A DNA stretch of 13,389 nucleotides from RGIG2041 sp045537695 (lineage in GTDB: Bacteria > Bacillota > Clostridia > UBA1381 > UMGS1253), in contig JAZSQB010000039.1 of the NCBI GenBank assembly GCA_045537695.1, positions 1-13,389 of the forward strand. The letters are read 5' to 3'. The notes beneath the pieces were generated by a model. It was given only the letters and a program-made list of their open reading frames with translations, was not told where the DNA came from and searched no databases. The position numbers and the translations under genes were made by a program. Position 1 is the first letter of the stretch, and every line of letters starts with the position of its first letter. This document shows, in pieces, positions 6,720-12,518 of this stretch.

Positions 6720-8093
6720 ATGTATATTAGTGAACTTTTTCAGAAAAAAGAGGAATACCTCGGCAAGGAAGTTACCTTGAACGGTTGGGTGCGAAACCAC
6801 CGCAAGCAGAAGAATATGGGCTTTATCGATTTCTATGACGGTACGGCTTTTAACCTTTTGCAGCTCGTTTACGATACTTCCAATACTGCGGTGCAGGAGG
6901 TTGCAAGCACGCTCAAGGTTGGTTGCAGTGCAAATGTAACCGGTAAAGTTGTTGTCAATGAAGGCAACGGCTCGATTGAAATTGAGCTTTCTGCGGCAGA
7001 AATTCTCGGCACCTGTGATGAGGATTACCCGATTCAGCCGAAAAAGCACTCCCTGGAGTTTTTGCGTGAAAACGCATATCTGCGTCCGAGAACAAGACTG
7101 TTCCAGGCGGTATTTAAAATCAGAAGCGTAGCTTCCATGGCAATCCATGAATATTTTCAGAAAAACGGCTATGTGTACGTACACACGCCGCTGTTTACCG
7201 CAAATGACGCTGAAGGTGCAGGCAGTACCTTTACTGTAACAACCTTAGACCCGATTAGCACCGAAAAGCAGGATTATGCTGATGACTTCTTCGGTCAGCA
7301 TGCATCCTTAGCAGTAACCGGTCAGCTGGAAGGCGAAACATTCGCTCTTGCATTCAGCAAGATTTATACCTTCGGCCCGACCTTCCGCGCCGAAAATTCC
7401 AACACAAGAACGCACGCATCCGAGTTCTGGATGATTGAGCCGGAAATTGCATTTGCCGACTTAAATGACCTGATGGATATCGAAGAAGATTTCTTGAAGA
7501 ACATCTTAAAGACCATTATGGAACGCTGTCCGCTCGAACTCGAATTCCTTGAAAAATATAACGGCATCGATTTAAGAAAGCGTATGAACGACTTAATCAA
7601 TTCTGAAATTGTACGCCTCAAGTTTCAAGATGCAATTACCATCCTCAAAGAAGCCGATGCAACCGAAAACTTTGAATTTAAGCCGGACTACAACGAAGAC
7701 CTTGCCCGTGAGCATGAAAAATATCTCACCGAAAAGAAGTTCAACGCACCGGTATTTGTCTATGACTGGCCGAAGGAATTTAAAGCCTTCTATATGTACC
7801 AGAATGACGACGGCAAAACCGTTGCCGCTGTTGACCTTTTAGTACCTGCTGCAGGTGAGCTTATGGGTGGCAGCCAGCGTGAAACACGTTACGACCGCCT
7901 TACCGGTCGTATGAACGAACTCGGCATCAACCCTGATTCCCTCTGGTGGTACTGCAACCTCCGCAAATACGGCGGCTGCACACACGCCGGCTTCGGTATG
8001 GGCTTCGAACGTCTGTTGATTTATGTAACGGGTATGGAAAACATCCGCGATGTTATTCCGTACCACAGAACACCTAAAAACTGCGACTTCTAA
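6720..8093 (+). CDS. asnS: Asparaginyl-tRNA synthetase
   Basis: A class IIb aminoacyl-tRNA synthetase that loads asparagine onto tRNA-Asn using ATP. The 457 residues are normal. An N-terminal OB-fold anticodon-binding domain (about 1-100; LNGWVRNHRKQKNMGFI at 20-36) is followed by the catalytic domain. Motif 2 lies at GPTFRAENSNTRTH (219-232), with EFWMIEPEIAF after it, and motif 3 at GFGMGFERLL (424-433). The end, RDVIPYHRTP, is typical of AsnRS and matches it better than AspRS, whose motif 2 region and length differ. AAGGAG stands 7 bases before the ATG. asnA lies 136 bases downstream on the same strand. Confidence 0.97.
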   Translation: MYISELFQKKEEYLGKEVTLNGWVRNHRKQKNMGFIDFYDGTAFNLLQLVYDTSNTAVQEVASTLKVGCSANVTGKVVVNEGNGSIEIELSAAEILGTCDEDYPIQPKKHSLEFLRENAYLRPRTRLFQAVFKIRSVASMAIHEYFQKNGYVYVHTPLFTANDAEGAGSTFTVTTLDPISTEKQDYADDFFGQHASLAVTGQLEGETFALAFSKIYTFGPTFRAENSNTRTHASEFWMIEPEIAFADLNDLMDIEEDFLKNILKTIMERCPLELEFLEKYNGIDLRKRMNDLINSEIVRLKFQDAITILKEADATENFEFKPDYNEDLAREHEKYLTEKKFNAPVFVYDWPKEFKAFYMYQNDDGKTVAAVDLLVPAAGELMGGSQRETRYDRLTGRMNELGINPDSLWWYCNLRKYGGCTHAGFGMGFERLLIYVTGMENIRDVIPYHRTPKNCDF

Positions 8094-8098
8094 AATGT

Positions 8099-8133
8099 AA
8101 ATTTGGCGCAATACTTCGTTGGCATCCAAATTT
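8099..8133 (+). other. Inverted repeat behind asnS
   Basis: AAATTTGG (8099-8106) and CCAAATTT (8126-8133) form an 8-bp stem with a 19-base loop, followed by a small hairpin CACT-TTT-AGTG (8135-8145). The stem lies 6 bases after the asnS stop. It could be a weak terminator or processing site, but no strong T-tract follows directly. Confidence 0.35.
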
Positions 8134-8170
8134 CCACTTTTAGTGTCTAAAAAATTTTAAAATAAACAAT

Positions 8171-8205
8171 GTAGGGGACGCCTCCCGGACGTCCCGTTTT
8201 GCTTT
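8171..8205 (+). repeat. GC-rich palindromic element before asnA, possible terminator
   Basis: GGGACG (8175-8180) and CGTCCC (8190-8195) flank a CCTCCCGGA loop in otherwise AT-rich DNA, followed by GTTTTGCTTT. The GTAGGGG...CCCG form resembles short dispersed palindromic repeats common between genes in clostridial genomes; that identity is from general impression. It could end asnS transcripts or separate asnS from asnA. Confidence 0.5.
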
Positions 8206-8229
8206 ACAGTTCAAACAAGGAGGATTCGC

Positions 8230-9237
8230 ATGAAAAAGTCATTTATTCCGGCAGGCTATGTGCCGCCGCTGGATGAGTATGATATGCAAAGAGCGATAGA
8301 GAGTGTAAAGTCCGTGTTCCAGAAGGAATTTTCGGATGCACTCAATTTAAAGCGTGTATCTGCGCCGTTATTTGTGACGCAAAGCTCCGGTTTGAACGAT
8401 AATTTGAACGGTTATGAGCGTCCGGTATCGTTTGATATTCCGGCAGTTGGCAAGGATGCACAGATTGTACAATCGCTTGCAAAGTGGAAACGACTTGCGC
8501 TTAAGCGTTACAATTTCACGGTTGGCAAAGGTCTGTATACCGATATGAATGCCATCCGCCGTGATGAGGAGCTCGACAACATCCATTCCGTTTATGTAGA
8601 CCAGTGGGATTGGGAAAAAATTATTCCGCGTGAAAAGCGTACGTTGGATTATTTAAAAAAGGTTGTAATTGCAATTGTTGATGCGATTTGCGAAACCTGC
8701 GATCAGCTTCATACAAAGTATCCGCAGCTTAAGACCGAGCTTTCCCGTGATGTGAAATTTATTACTTCGCAGGAATTGGAGGATATGTATCCGGATATGT
8801 CGGGGCACGATAGGGAAAGAGCGTATACAAAAGAGCATAAGACTGTGTTTATTATGCAAATCGGCGAAAAACTCCGCTCCGGCAAACCGCACGACGGCAG
8901 AGCACCGGACTACGATGACTGGCAGTTAAATGGTGACCTTCTGTTCTGGAATGAGACATTGAATTCTTCATTGGAAATCTCTTCGATGGGTATCCGTGTA
9001 GATGCCGAGCGTTTGGATTATCAGTTGAATGCGGCAAAATGCAATGACCGCCGTGAACTGGAATTTCATAAAATGCTGTTAAATGACGAGCTTCCGCTGA
9101 CCATTGGTGGCGGTATCGGTCAATCGAGACTTTGTATGCTAATGATTGGTTGTGCGCACATCGGCGAAGTGCAATCGAGCATCTGGGATGCCGAAACCGT
9201 AGAGCTTTGTCAGACGCGCGGCGTAAAGCTTTTATAA
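8230..9237 (+). CDS. asnA: Aspartate-ammonia ligase (asparagine synthetase A)
   Basis: AsnA makes asparagine from aspartate, ammonia and ATP, releasing AMP and PPi; unlike AsnB it uses no glutamine. The 335 residues match the family (about 330). Signatures are MKKSFIPAGYVPPLDEYD at the start, TQSSGLNDNLNGYERPV (50-66), LYTDMNAIRRDEELDNIHS (102-120), VDQWDWEK (123-130) and the class II synthetase-like motif GGGIGQSRLCMLMIG (293-307). AAGGAGG stands 6 bases before the ATG. AsnA is structurally related to class II Asp/Asn tRNA synthetases, and here it sits beside asnS, so the pair links asparagine supply to its use in translation. A separate promoter is not evident. Confidence 0.97.
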   Translation: MKKSFIPAGYVPPLDEYDMQRAIESVKSVFQKEFSDALNLKRVSAPLFVTQSSGLNDNLNGYERPVSFDIPAVGKDAQIVQSLAKWKRLALKRYNFTVGKGLYTDMNAIRRDEELDNIHSVYVDQWDWEKIIPREKRTLDYLKKVVIAIVDAICETCDQLHTKYPQLKTELSRDVKFITSQELEDMYPDMSGHDRERAYTKEHKTVFIMQIGEKLRSGKPHDGRAPDYDDWQLNGDLLFWNETLNSSLEISSMGIRVDAERLDYQLNAAKCNDRRELEFHKMLLNDELPLTIGGGIGQSRLCMLMIGCAHIGEVQSSIWDAETVELCQTRGVKLL

Positions 9238-9285
9238 TACAGTACAAAAGCTTAGAAACGTACAAAACAAAATGTATTTTACCGC

Positions 9286-9578
9286 TTAGAGCTTCAGACC
9301 TATGCGAAGGGTCGCCTTCGCATAGGTAAGCATATCCACTTCTACAACCAGCAGCACATTCAACTTAAATTTTTCGCAGCAATTCTGCCTTTTCAAAAGT
9401 TCTTTATACTTTTCATTATCTGTAATTCCATACGATCTGACCAAATCATATGCAATAACTGACTTTCATTATCCAGGAGAAGCTTAAAACAAGTTTTGCG
9501 ATATCTGTACAATTTCTTTGTTTCCTCTTTAAACTTAGTCCCTAAGTCGTTACTTTTAAGCAAGTTAGATATGTTCAT
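9286..9578 (-). pseudogene. Small gene of unknown function with one frameshift
   Basis: ATG at 9578 has GGAGGGG directly upstream and encodes MNISNLLKSNDLGTKFKEE and on to LLLDNE; this frame stops at 9393-9395. Past LLLDNE (near 9464) a neighbouring frame reads more naturally: KSVIAYDLVRSYGI, then NEKYKELLKRQNCCEKFK and LTYAKATLRIGLKL, stopping at 9286-9288. Restoring one A in the GAAAG run joins them into a 97-residue, mostly helical, charged protein without signal peptide. A perfect 13-bp hairpin lies within the last 15 codons. The product is not recognised. Alternatively the 61-residue first frame is the whole gene. Confidence 0.45.
9298..9327. repeat. Perfect 13-bp hairpin without a T-tract
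   Basis: ACCTATGCGAAGG (9298-9310) and CCTTCGCATAGGT (9315-9327) pair fully around GTCG. Shorter matching pieces GCTTA and TAAGC lie outside. Neither strand has a T-run after it, so it is not a canonical terminator. It overlaps the end of the frameshifted small gene. Confidence 0.7.
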
Positions 9579-9789
9579 CCCCTCCAAATTGCCTCCCTCT
9601 GTAATATCAAAATCACAGCATACAAAATAAAGACACTCAATGTGTCTCCTTTATCGTGGGCCTTCAGTCGAGAGCGTTAGCAAAACAATCTGTGAATTGC
9701 TTTGTAGCCCGAGCGTCCCTGCGTGATGAAAGCAAGCACTCTATGCGATGCTTGAATCCGTTTTTGCGACAGCAAAAAAAGCCTCGCCA
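9579..9789. other. Stretch without an intact gene, hairpin-rich
   Basis: No complete gene is supported. On the minus strand one frame reads protein-like pieces, for example RRDARATKQFTDCFANALD, broken by stops, and leads towards the small gene at 9578; this could be a degraded leader or remnant of a mobile element. A hairpin with arms AGACAC (9631-9636) and GTGTCT (9642-9647) is followed on the minus strand by TTATTTT and may act as a weak terminator. An imperfect repeat of GCAAAACAAT and ATTGCTTTGT lies near 9680-9705. Its GC content is above that of the DNA to its right. Confidence 0.35.
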
Positions 9790-9791
9790 AA

Positions 9792-9820
9792 CAAAAAAGC
9801 ACCCGACTGGGTGCTATTTT
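9792..9820 (-). terminator. Terminator for the lgt-like/patatin transcript
   Basis: AGCACCC (9798-9804) and GGGTGCT (9809-9815) form a perfect 7-bp stem with a GACT loop. On the minus strand it is followed by six Ts, ending transcripts from the right-hand module; the plus-strand tail ATTTT is weaker. Confidence 0.75.
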
Positions 9821-9854
9821 GCTTGGAAGAGCCGAACGGTTTAGATGCCTTTAT

Positions 9855-9926
9855 TTATTTAACAAATTTACACTCCCAATTTCCATTTATGTGGAGAGGT
9901 GCATTAGCTTTTGAGTGACCGCACAT
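9855..9926 (-). CDS. Possible 23-residue peptide
   Basis: ATG at 9926 opens a 23-codon frame containing MCGHSKANAPLHINGNWECK and ending at TAA 9855-9857. It has two Cys, two His and a Trp. Only a weak purine run (AAAAAG) precedes the start. It lies between the 45-residue membrane peptide and the terminator, on the transcript of the lipid module. It may be chance or the remains of a longer protein. Confidence 0.2.
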   Translation of the reverse strand: MCGHSKANAPLHINGNWECKFVK

Positions 9927-9971
9927 CTTTTTGATTACGATTGTATAGTCTTAGAGTATATATTTTGTCGT

Positions 9972-10109
9972 TTATTTACTTGTAAGCCTCGTTTTAATCT
10001 TTTTGATATGTCCAGCAATATCCTCTAAATAAATACACCCTAAAACAACTGTCGATAGTACACTAATGATTCCGGTAGATACTGATATTATTCTTAAAGT
10101 TTTTTTCAT
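9972..10109 (-). CDS. 45-residue single-helix membrane peptide
   Basis: ATG at 10109 encodes 45 residues. After MKKTLR comes a hydrophobic stretch (residues 7-28, with VSTGIISVLSTVVLGCIYL), then a charged tail HIKKIKTRLTSK, so it looks like a small membrane protein with an N-terminal anchor. The Cys at position 25 follows LSTVVLG but does not make a convincing lipobox. ATGGGG lies upstream, a modest ribosome site. It begins 17 bases after the patatin-like gene's stop on the same strand, so it is probably the last gene of that operon. No family is recognised; its placement suggests a partner or modulator of the membrane enzymes. Confidence 0.5.
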   Translation of the reverse strand: MKKTLRIISVSTGIISVLSTVVLGCIYLEDIAGHIKKIKTRLTSK

Positions 10110-10126
10110 AAAACAACCCCATTTCT

Positions 10127-10978
10127 TTATAAAATTTTTCTTTTTGTTAGTCGTTGTGTTATTTTATTCAACCTTGTTACAAGAATGTCTCCCGTTATAC
10201 GCAAACTATTGTTACATTGTTTTTGGTTCATATGATCAATACTACGATAGATATGTTCAAGATTGGTATATCCTTTCGAGAATACTGTTTCAAGTATATA
10301 CATCGTTCTGTCATATCCGTCTTTAATCATATCCCTGATACTATTCTGTTTGAAAACAACTGATTTCTTTAACATGCTTTTACCGGGAAAGATTATTTTA
10401 ATTATCTTGTTGTCAAAATACGCGTTTTCAAATTTATAACAAATATCGTCAAAATAAATGCATATAATATAATCAAGGTTATGCTTTAGAAGTGGATAAA
10501 CTGGTATGTTATCAACTATCGCACCGTCAAAGTAAGAGGCGTCATCAATCTGAATCGAACGATTATATACAGGCATCGCAACACTTGCTTTTAAATATAG
10601 CGGTATCTGATTATTAGCAACCTCAGACAAATCTTTGTAAACAAGATTTCTATGACTCAAATCAAGTAATGAACTGTAAAAAACAGAAGATATCTTTTTT
10701 TCAGAATCATAAATACTTTTAATATTCTGTTGAAGCATACTGCTTCTGAGAACTTGACTTACAATGAGCCTTGTATCATTGCTACAAATATTGTTCCACA
10801 TTTCCTCTGCGCGATCAAGGTTGTCTGTTTCATAAGCATATCCATTAAGAACACCAACAGAAGCACAACTAATATACTTAATTTCATTAAGTGGCACAAA
10901 ATTATTTAAGGCTCTTAGTGCTCCAATTTGATATGCACCTTTCGCCATGCCACCCGATAGTACTAACCCAATATTCAT
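10127..10978 (-). CDS. Patatin-like phospholipase
   Basis: A 283-residue member of the patatin / RssA-like lipid acyl hydrolases, which cut acyl chains from phospholipids using a Ser-Asp dyad. LVLSGGMAKGAYQIGALRAL (5-24) is the glycine-rich oxyanion loop. The nucleophile is Ser40 in SCASVG, where the usual GxSxG has Cys at the first position. The second catalytic residue is Asp151 in YFDGAIVDNIP, preceded by the typical ASVAMPVY (131-138). No signal peptide is seen, so it should act on the inner membrane face. GGAGGG stands 6 bases before the ATG. It follows the Lgt-like gene by 32 bases. It is AT-rich. The N-terminal motifs make the family call firm; substrate is unknown. Confidence 0.9.
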   Translation of the reverse strand: MNIGLVLSGGMAKGAYQIGALRALNNFVPLNEIKYISCASVGVLNGYAYETDNLDRAEEMWNNICSNDTRLIVSQVLRSSMLQQNIKSIYDSEKKISSVFYSSLLDLSHRNLVYKDLSEVANNQIPLYLKASVAMPVYNRSIQIDDASYFDGAIVDNIPVYPLLKHNLDYIICIYFDDICYKFENAYFDNKIIKIIFPGKSMLKKSVVFKQNSIRDMIKDGYDRTMYILETVFSKGYTNLEHIYRSIDHMNQKQCNNSLRITGDILVTRLNKITQRLTKRKIL

Positions 10979-11010
10979 TTGATTCCCTCCAAAAATAAAA
11001 GAGTGCTTTT

Positions 11011-11784
11011 TTAATTTGTTTTTTTACTTTGTTCTCTGAAAATATAAAAACCAAATATGCTCAATAAGAAAAGTACTACACTAATCCATTGCGATGTAGA
11101 CAGCATCAAGAAAACGCCACGAATCAAATCACCACGAAAGAATTCAAGTATAAATCGCAATATAGAATAAACATACAAATAAACGCAAAGAATATGATAG
11201 GTAGGACATTTTTTTCTCGTGTACCATAAAAGAAATATAAATATTCCTAAATTCAAAAGTGCCTCAATCAACTGAATAGGAAAATATGTTTTTTCAGGCG
11301 AAACAAGTAAATTTCTTACCGCTAAAGGACCGGTATATTCAAATCCGTAACAACATCCAGCAAACAGGCAACCGAGTCTACCAATAGCGTGTCCCAGGGG
11401 AAGAACAGGAATAATACATTGCTCAACTTTCCTTATATCAAGTTGTTGCCATCGCAATGCCAGCATTGCGCCTAGAATACCTCCAATAAGCCCTCCGTAA
11501 AAAACCAAGCCTCCATTTTTAAGAAAGGTAAAATTCCCGTTAAAAATACTGTTTGTGAGTTCTCTTATTGAATAGGAAACAAGTATATATAACAATCCAG
11601 CCCCAAAAAGTGCCACTCCCAGTGACATCGCCATTACAATTATCATTTCTTCGTTCCCAATTCCTATATGTTTGGCTTTTAGTAAAATCAAAAAACCGCA
11701 CAGCAAAACTCCAACGGCCATCATTAAACCATAAGTGGGAATACTGAGATTACCTAAATATATATATTGATACAAAATAATCAC
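11011..11784 (-). CDS. lgt: Lgt-like prolipoprotein diacylglyceryl transferase family protein
   Basis: An integral membrane protein of about 257 residues with around seven helices. Lgt moves diacylglycerol from phosphatidylglycerol to the lipobox Cys of prolipoproteins. Family marks are SIPTYGLMMAVGV (14-26), VFYGGLIGG (94-102), GHAIGRLG (131-138) and RFILEFFRGD (210-219). Two positions differ from the well-studied E. coli enzyme: its essential His103 (HGG) is Tyr96 here, and Asn146 after GRIG is Cys139, within GCLFAGCCYG. This is a distinct subfamily whose activity may differ. GTG 11784 is the furthest start; TTG at 11775 has AGGTG 8 bases upstream and may be the true one. An upstream terminator lies just before it. 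Confidence 0.82.
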   Translation of the reverse strand: MIILYQYIYLGNLSIPTYGLMMAVGVLLCGFLILLKAKHIGIGNEEMIIVMAMSLGVALFGAGLLYILVSYSIRELTNSIFNGNFTFLKNGGLVFYGGLIGGILGAMLALRWQQLDIRKVEQCIIPVLPLGHAIGRLGCLFAGCCYGFEYTGPLAVRNLLVSPEKTYFPIQLIEALLNLGIFIFLLWYTRKKCPTYHILCVYLYVYSILRFILEFFRGDLIRGVFLMLSTSQWISVVLFLLSIFGFYIFREQSKKTN

Positions 11785-11791
11785 CTACGAT

Positions 11792-11820
11792 AAAAACCGC
11801 CCTGTTGCCAAGGCGGTTTT
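11792..11820 (-). terminator. Hairpin between the DUF4190-like gene and lgt
   Basis: AAAACCGCC (11793-11801) pairs fully with GGCGGTTTT (11812-11820). On the minus strand TTTTT follows. It begins 3 bases after the upstream stop and ends 7 bases before the furthest lgt start, so transcription of lgt probably depends on read-through of this terminator. Confidence 0.8.
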
Positions 11821-11823
11821 ATA

Positions 11824-12066
11824 TTACGCGAGACTCGCAATTCCGCCAATGCAGGCGGCACATGCCAACCACATAATTAGTCCTAACGCCACCGATATGA
11901 TGGACATAACCATACCTGCAGTTGCCATACCCTTCTTATCAAGATTTTTGCGACCTAATGCGCCAAGAATTGTACCTACAATTCCTACTAAGCAAGAAAG
12001 CCACCCTAAACCGATAAAAGGAAACACTAAAGAACAAATTCCCAATACCAAAGAAGTTACTGCCAT
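11824..12066 (-). CDS. DUF4190-like small membrane protein
   Basis: An 80-residue protein that is almost entirely hydrophobic. Two helices, MAVTSLVLGICSLVF to about residue 35 and GMATAGMVMSIISVALGL onwards, flank a short basic loop GRKNLDKKG. The SLVLGI...GAL.RK....GMATAG pattern fits DUF4190 and similar two-helix proteins of unknown function. The start ATG at 12066 is chosen because AGGAGG lies 8 bases before it; the GTG at 12075 overlaps that site. It has its own strong promoter and is followed at once by a terminator, so it is likely the most expressed gene of the module. A small holin-like or bacteriocin-like role cannot be excluded. Confidence 0.75.
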   Translation of the reverse strand: MAVTSLVLGICSLVFPFIGLGWLSCLVGIVGTILGALGRKNLDKKGMATAGMVMSIISVALGLIMWLACAACIGGIASLA

Positions 12067-12087
12067 AATTTTCACCTCCTCTTAATT

Positions 12088-12106
12088 TGACATCTTGTGA
12101 ATGTCA
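12088..12106. promoter_or_regulatory. Candidate operator 1, TGACA-N9-TGTCA
   Basis: TGACAT (12088-12093) and ATGTCA (12101-12106) form a 19-bp dyad in the leader of the DUF4190-like gene, just downstream of its predicted transcription start. A second dyad of the same form lies at 12141-12159. Confidence 0.6.
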
Positions 12107-12117
12107 TATTTTGTTCT

Positions 12118-12146
12118 ATTATAGCATATAATTTCATTGATGACAA
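12118..12146 (-). promoter_or_regulatory. Strong promoter of the DUF4190-like gene and lipid module
   Basis: On the minus strand TTGTCA (12141-12146) and a perfect TATAAT (12118-12123) have an ideal 17-base spacer. The start would be near 12111. The -35 box forms the left arm of the dyad at 12141-12159, so a protein bound there would block polymerase. Confidence 0.8.
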
Positions 12147-12159
12147 GCACTAAATGTCA
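12141..12159. promoter_or_regulatory. Candidate operator 2, TGACA-N9-TGTCA
   Basis: TGACA (12141-12145) and TGTCA (12155-12159) are separated by 9 bases, exactly as in the dyad at 12088-12106, with centres 53 bases apart. It covers the -35 of the minus-strand promoter and lies just before the ribosome site of the XRE regulator gene. Confidence 0.6.
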
Positions 12160-12175
12160 AAAAGGAGAATTTTTT

Positions 12176-12415
12176 ATGTTTATAAACAAAAGTAAAGACG
12201 GACTAAATAATATTTGTGGTAAAAATATAACAATTTTAAGAAAAAACTTAAATATATCTCAAAGAATTTTAGCGGATAAATTGCAGTTATCCGGACTTGA
12301 TGTAGACAAAAATGCAATCCAACGAATTGAATGCGGAAAAAGATTTGTAACAGATATTGAACTCATCGCCTTCTCAAAAATTTTTAATATAACAGTTGAT
12401 GAATTGTTAAAATGA
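12176..12415 (+). CDS. Small XRE-family helix-turn-helix regulator
   Basis: A 79-residue protein consisting of little more than one Cro/CI-type DNA-binding domain. ITILRKNLNISQRILADKLQ (18-37) holds helices 1-2, NAIQRIECGKRFVT (46-59) covers the recognition helix and the turn after it, and IELIAFSKIFNITVDELL (61-78) is the closing helix pair. The start at 12176 is chosen over the in-frame ATG at 12137 because AGGAG lies 8 bases before it and the fold starts there. It is divergent from the DUF4190-like gene and the lipid module. Paired dyads in the shared region suggest it represses the module and itself; this is inference. Its AT-rich codons match the module, not the backbone. Confidence 0.85.
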   Translation: MFINKSKDGLNNICGKNITILRKNLNISQRILADKLQLSGLDVDKNAIQRIECGKRFVTDIELIAFSKIFNITVDELLK

Positions 12416-12469
12416 TATTTTCATTGAAAAAAGCGTACTGAATTGAACCGAACCAGTAAAAACAGACAA

Positions 12470-12498
12470 TATACAAAAAGCACCTCCTATGGTAGAAT
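12470..12498 (+). promoter_or_regulatory. Internal promoter of the IS element
   Basis: TATACA (12470-12475) and TAGAAT (12493-12498) are separated by 17 bases. The start, near 12504-12506, would fall at the beginning of the right arm of the RBS hairpin (12482-12512), so the transposon's own transcript lacks the left arm. Confidence 0.5.
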
Positions 12499-12512
12499 AT
12501 ATCATAGGAGGT
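12482..12512 (+). promoter_or_regulatory. Hairpin that can mask the orfA ribosome site
   Basis: ACCTCCTATG (12482-12491) and CATAGGAGGT (12503-12512) pair perfectly over 10 bp with an 11-base loop. The right arm contains the orfA Shine-Dalgarno AGGAGG (12506-12511). RNA entering from outside the element can fold and hide it. Confidence 0.75.
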
Positions 12513-12518
12513 TTTGTT

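Noticed and set aside
6684..7184. Long minus-strand frame inside asnS
   Set aside because: It is fully explained as a shadow of a clear asnS reading and shows no family motif.
9656..9844. Plus-strand GTG frame of 62 codons
   Set aside because: It runs through the terminator hairpin at 9798-9815, has no ribosome site and has unlikely composition.
10066..10363. Plus-strand frames antisense to the patatin gene
   Set aside because: They lie opposite a well-supported gene and a small membrane peptide, with no ribosome site or motif.
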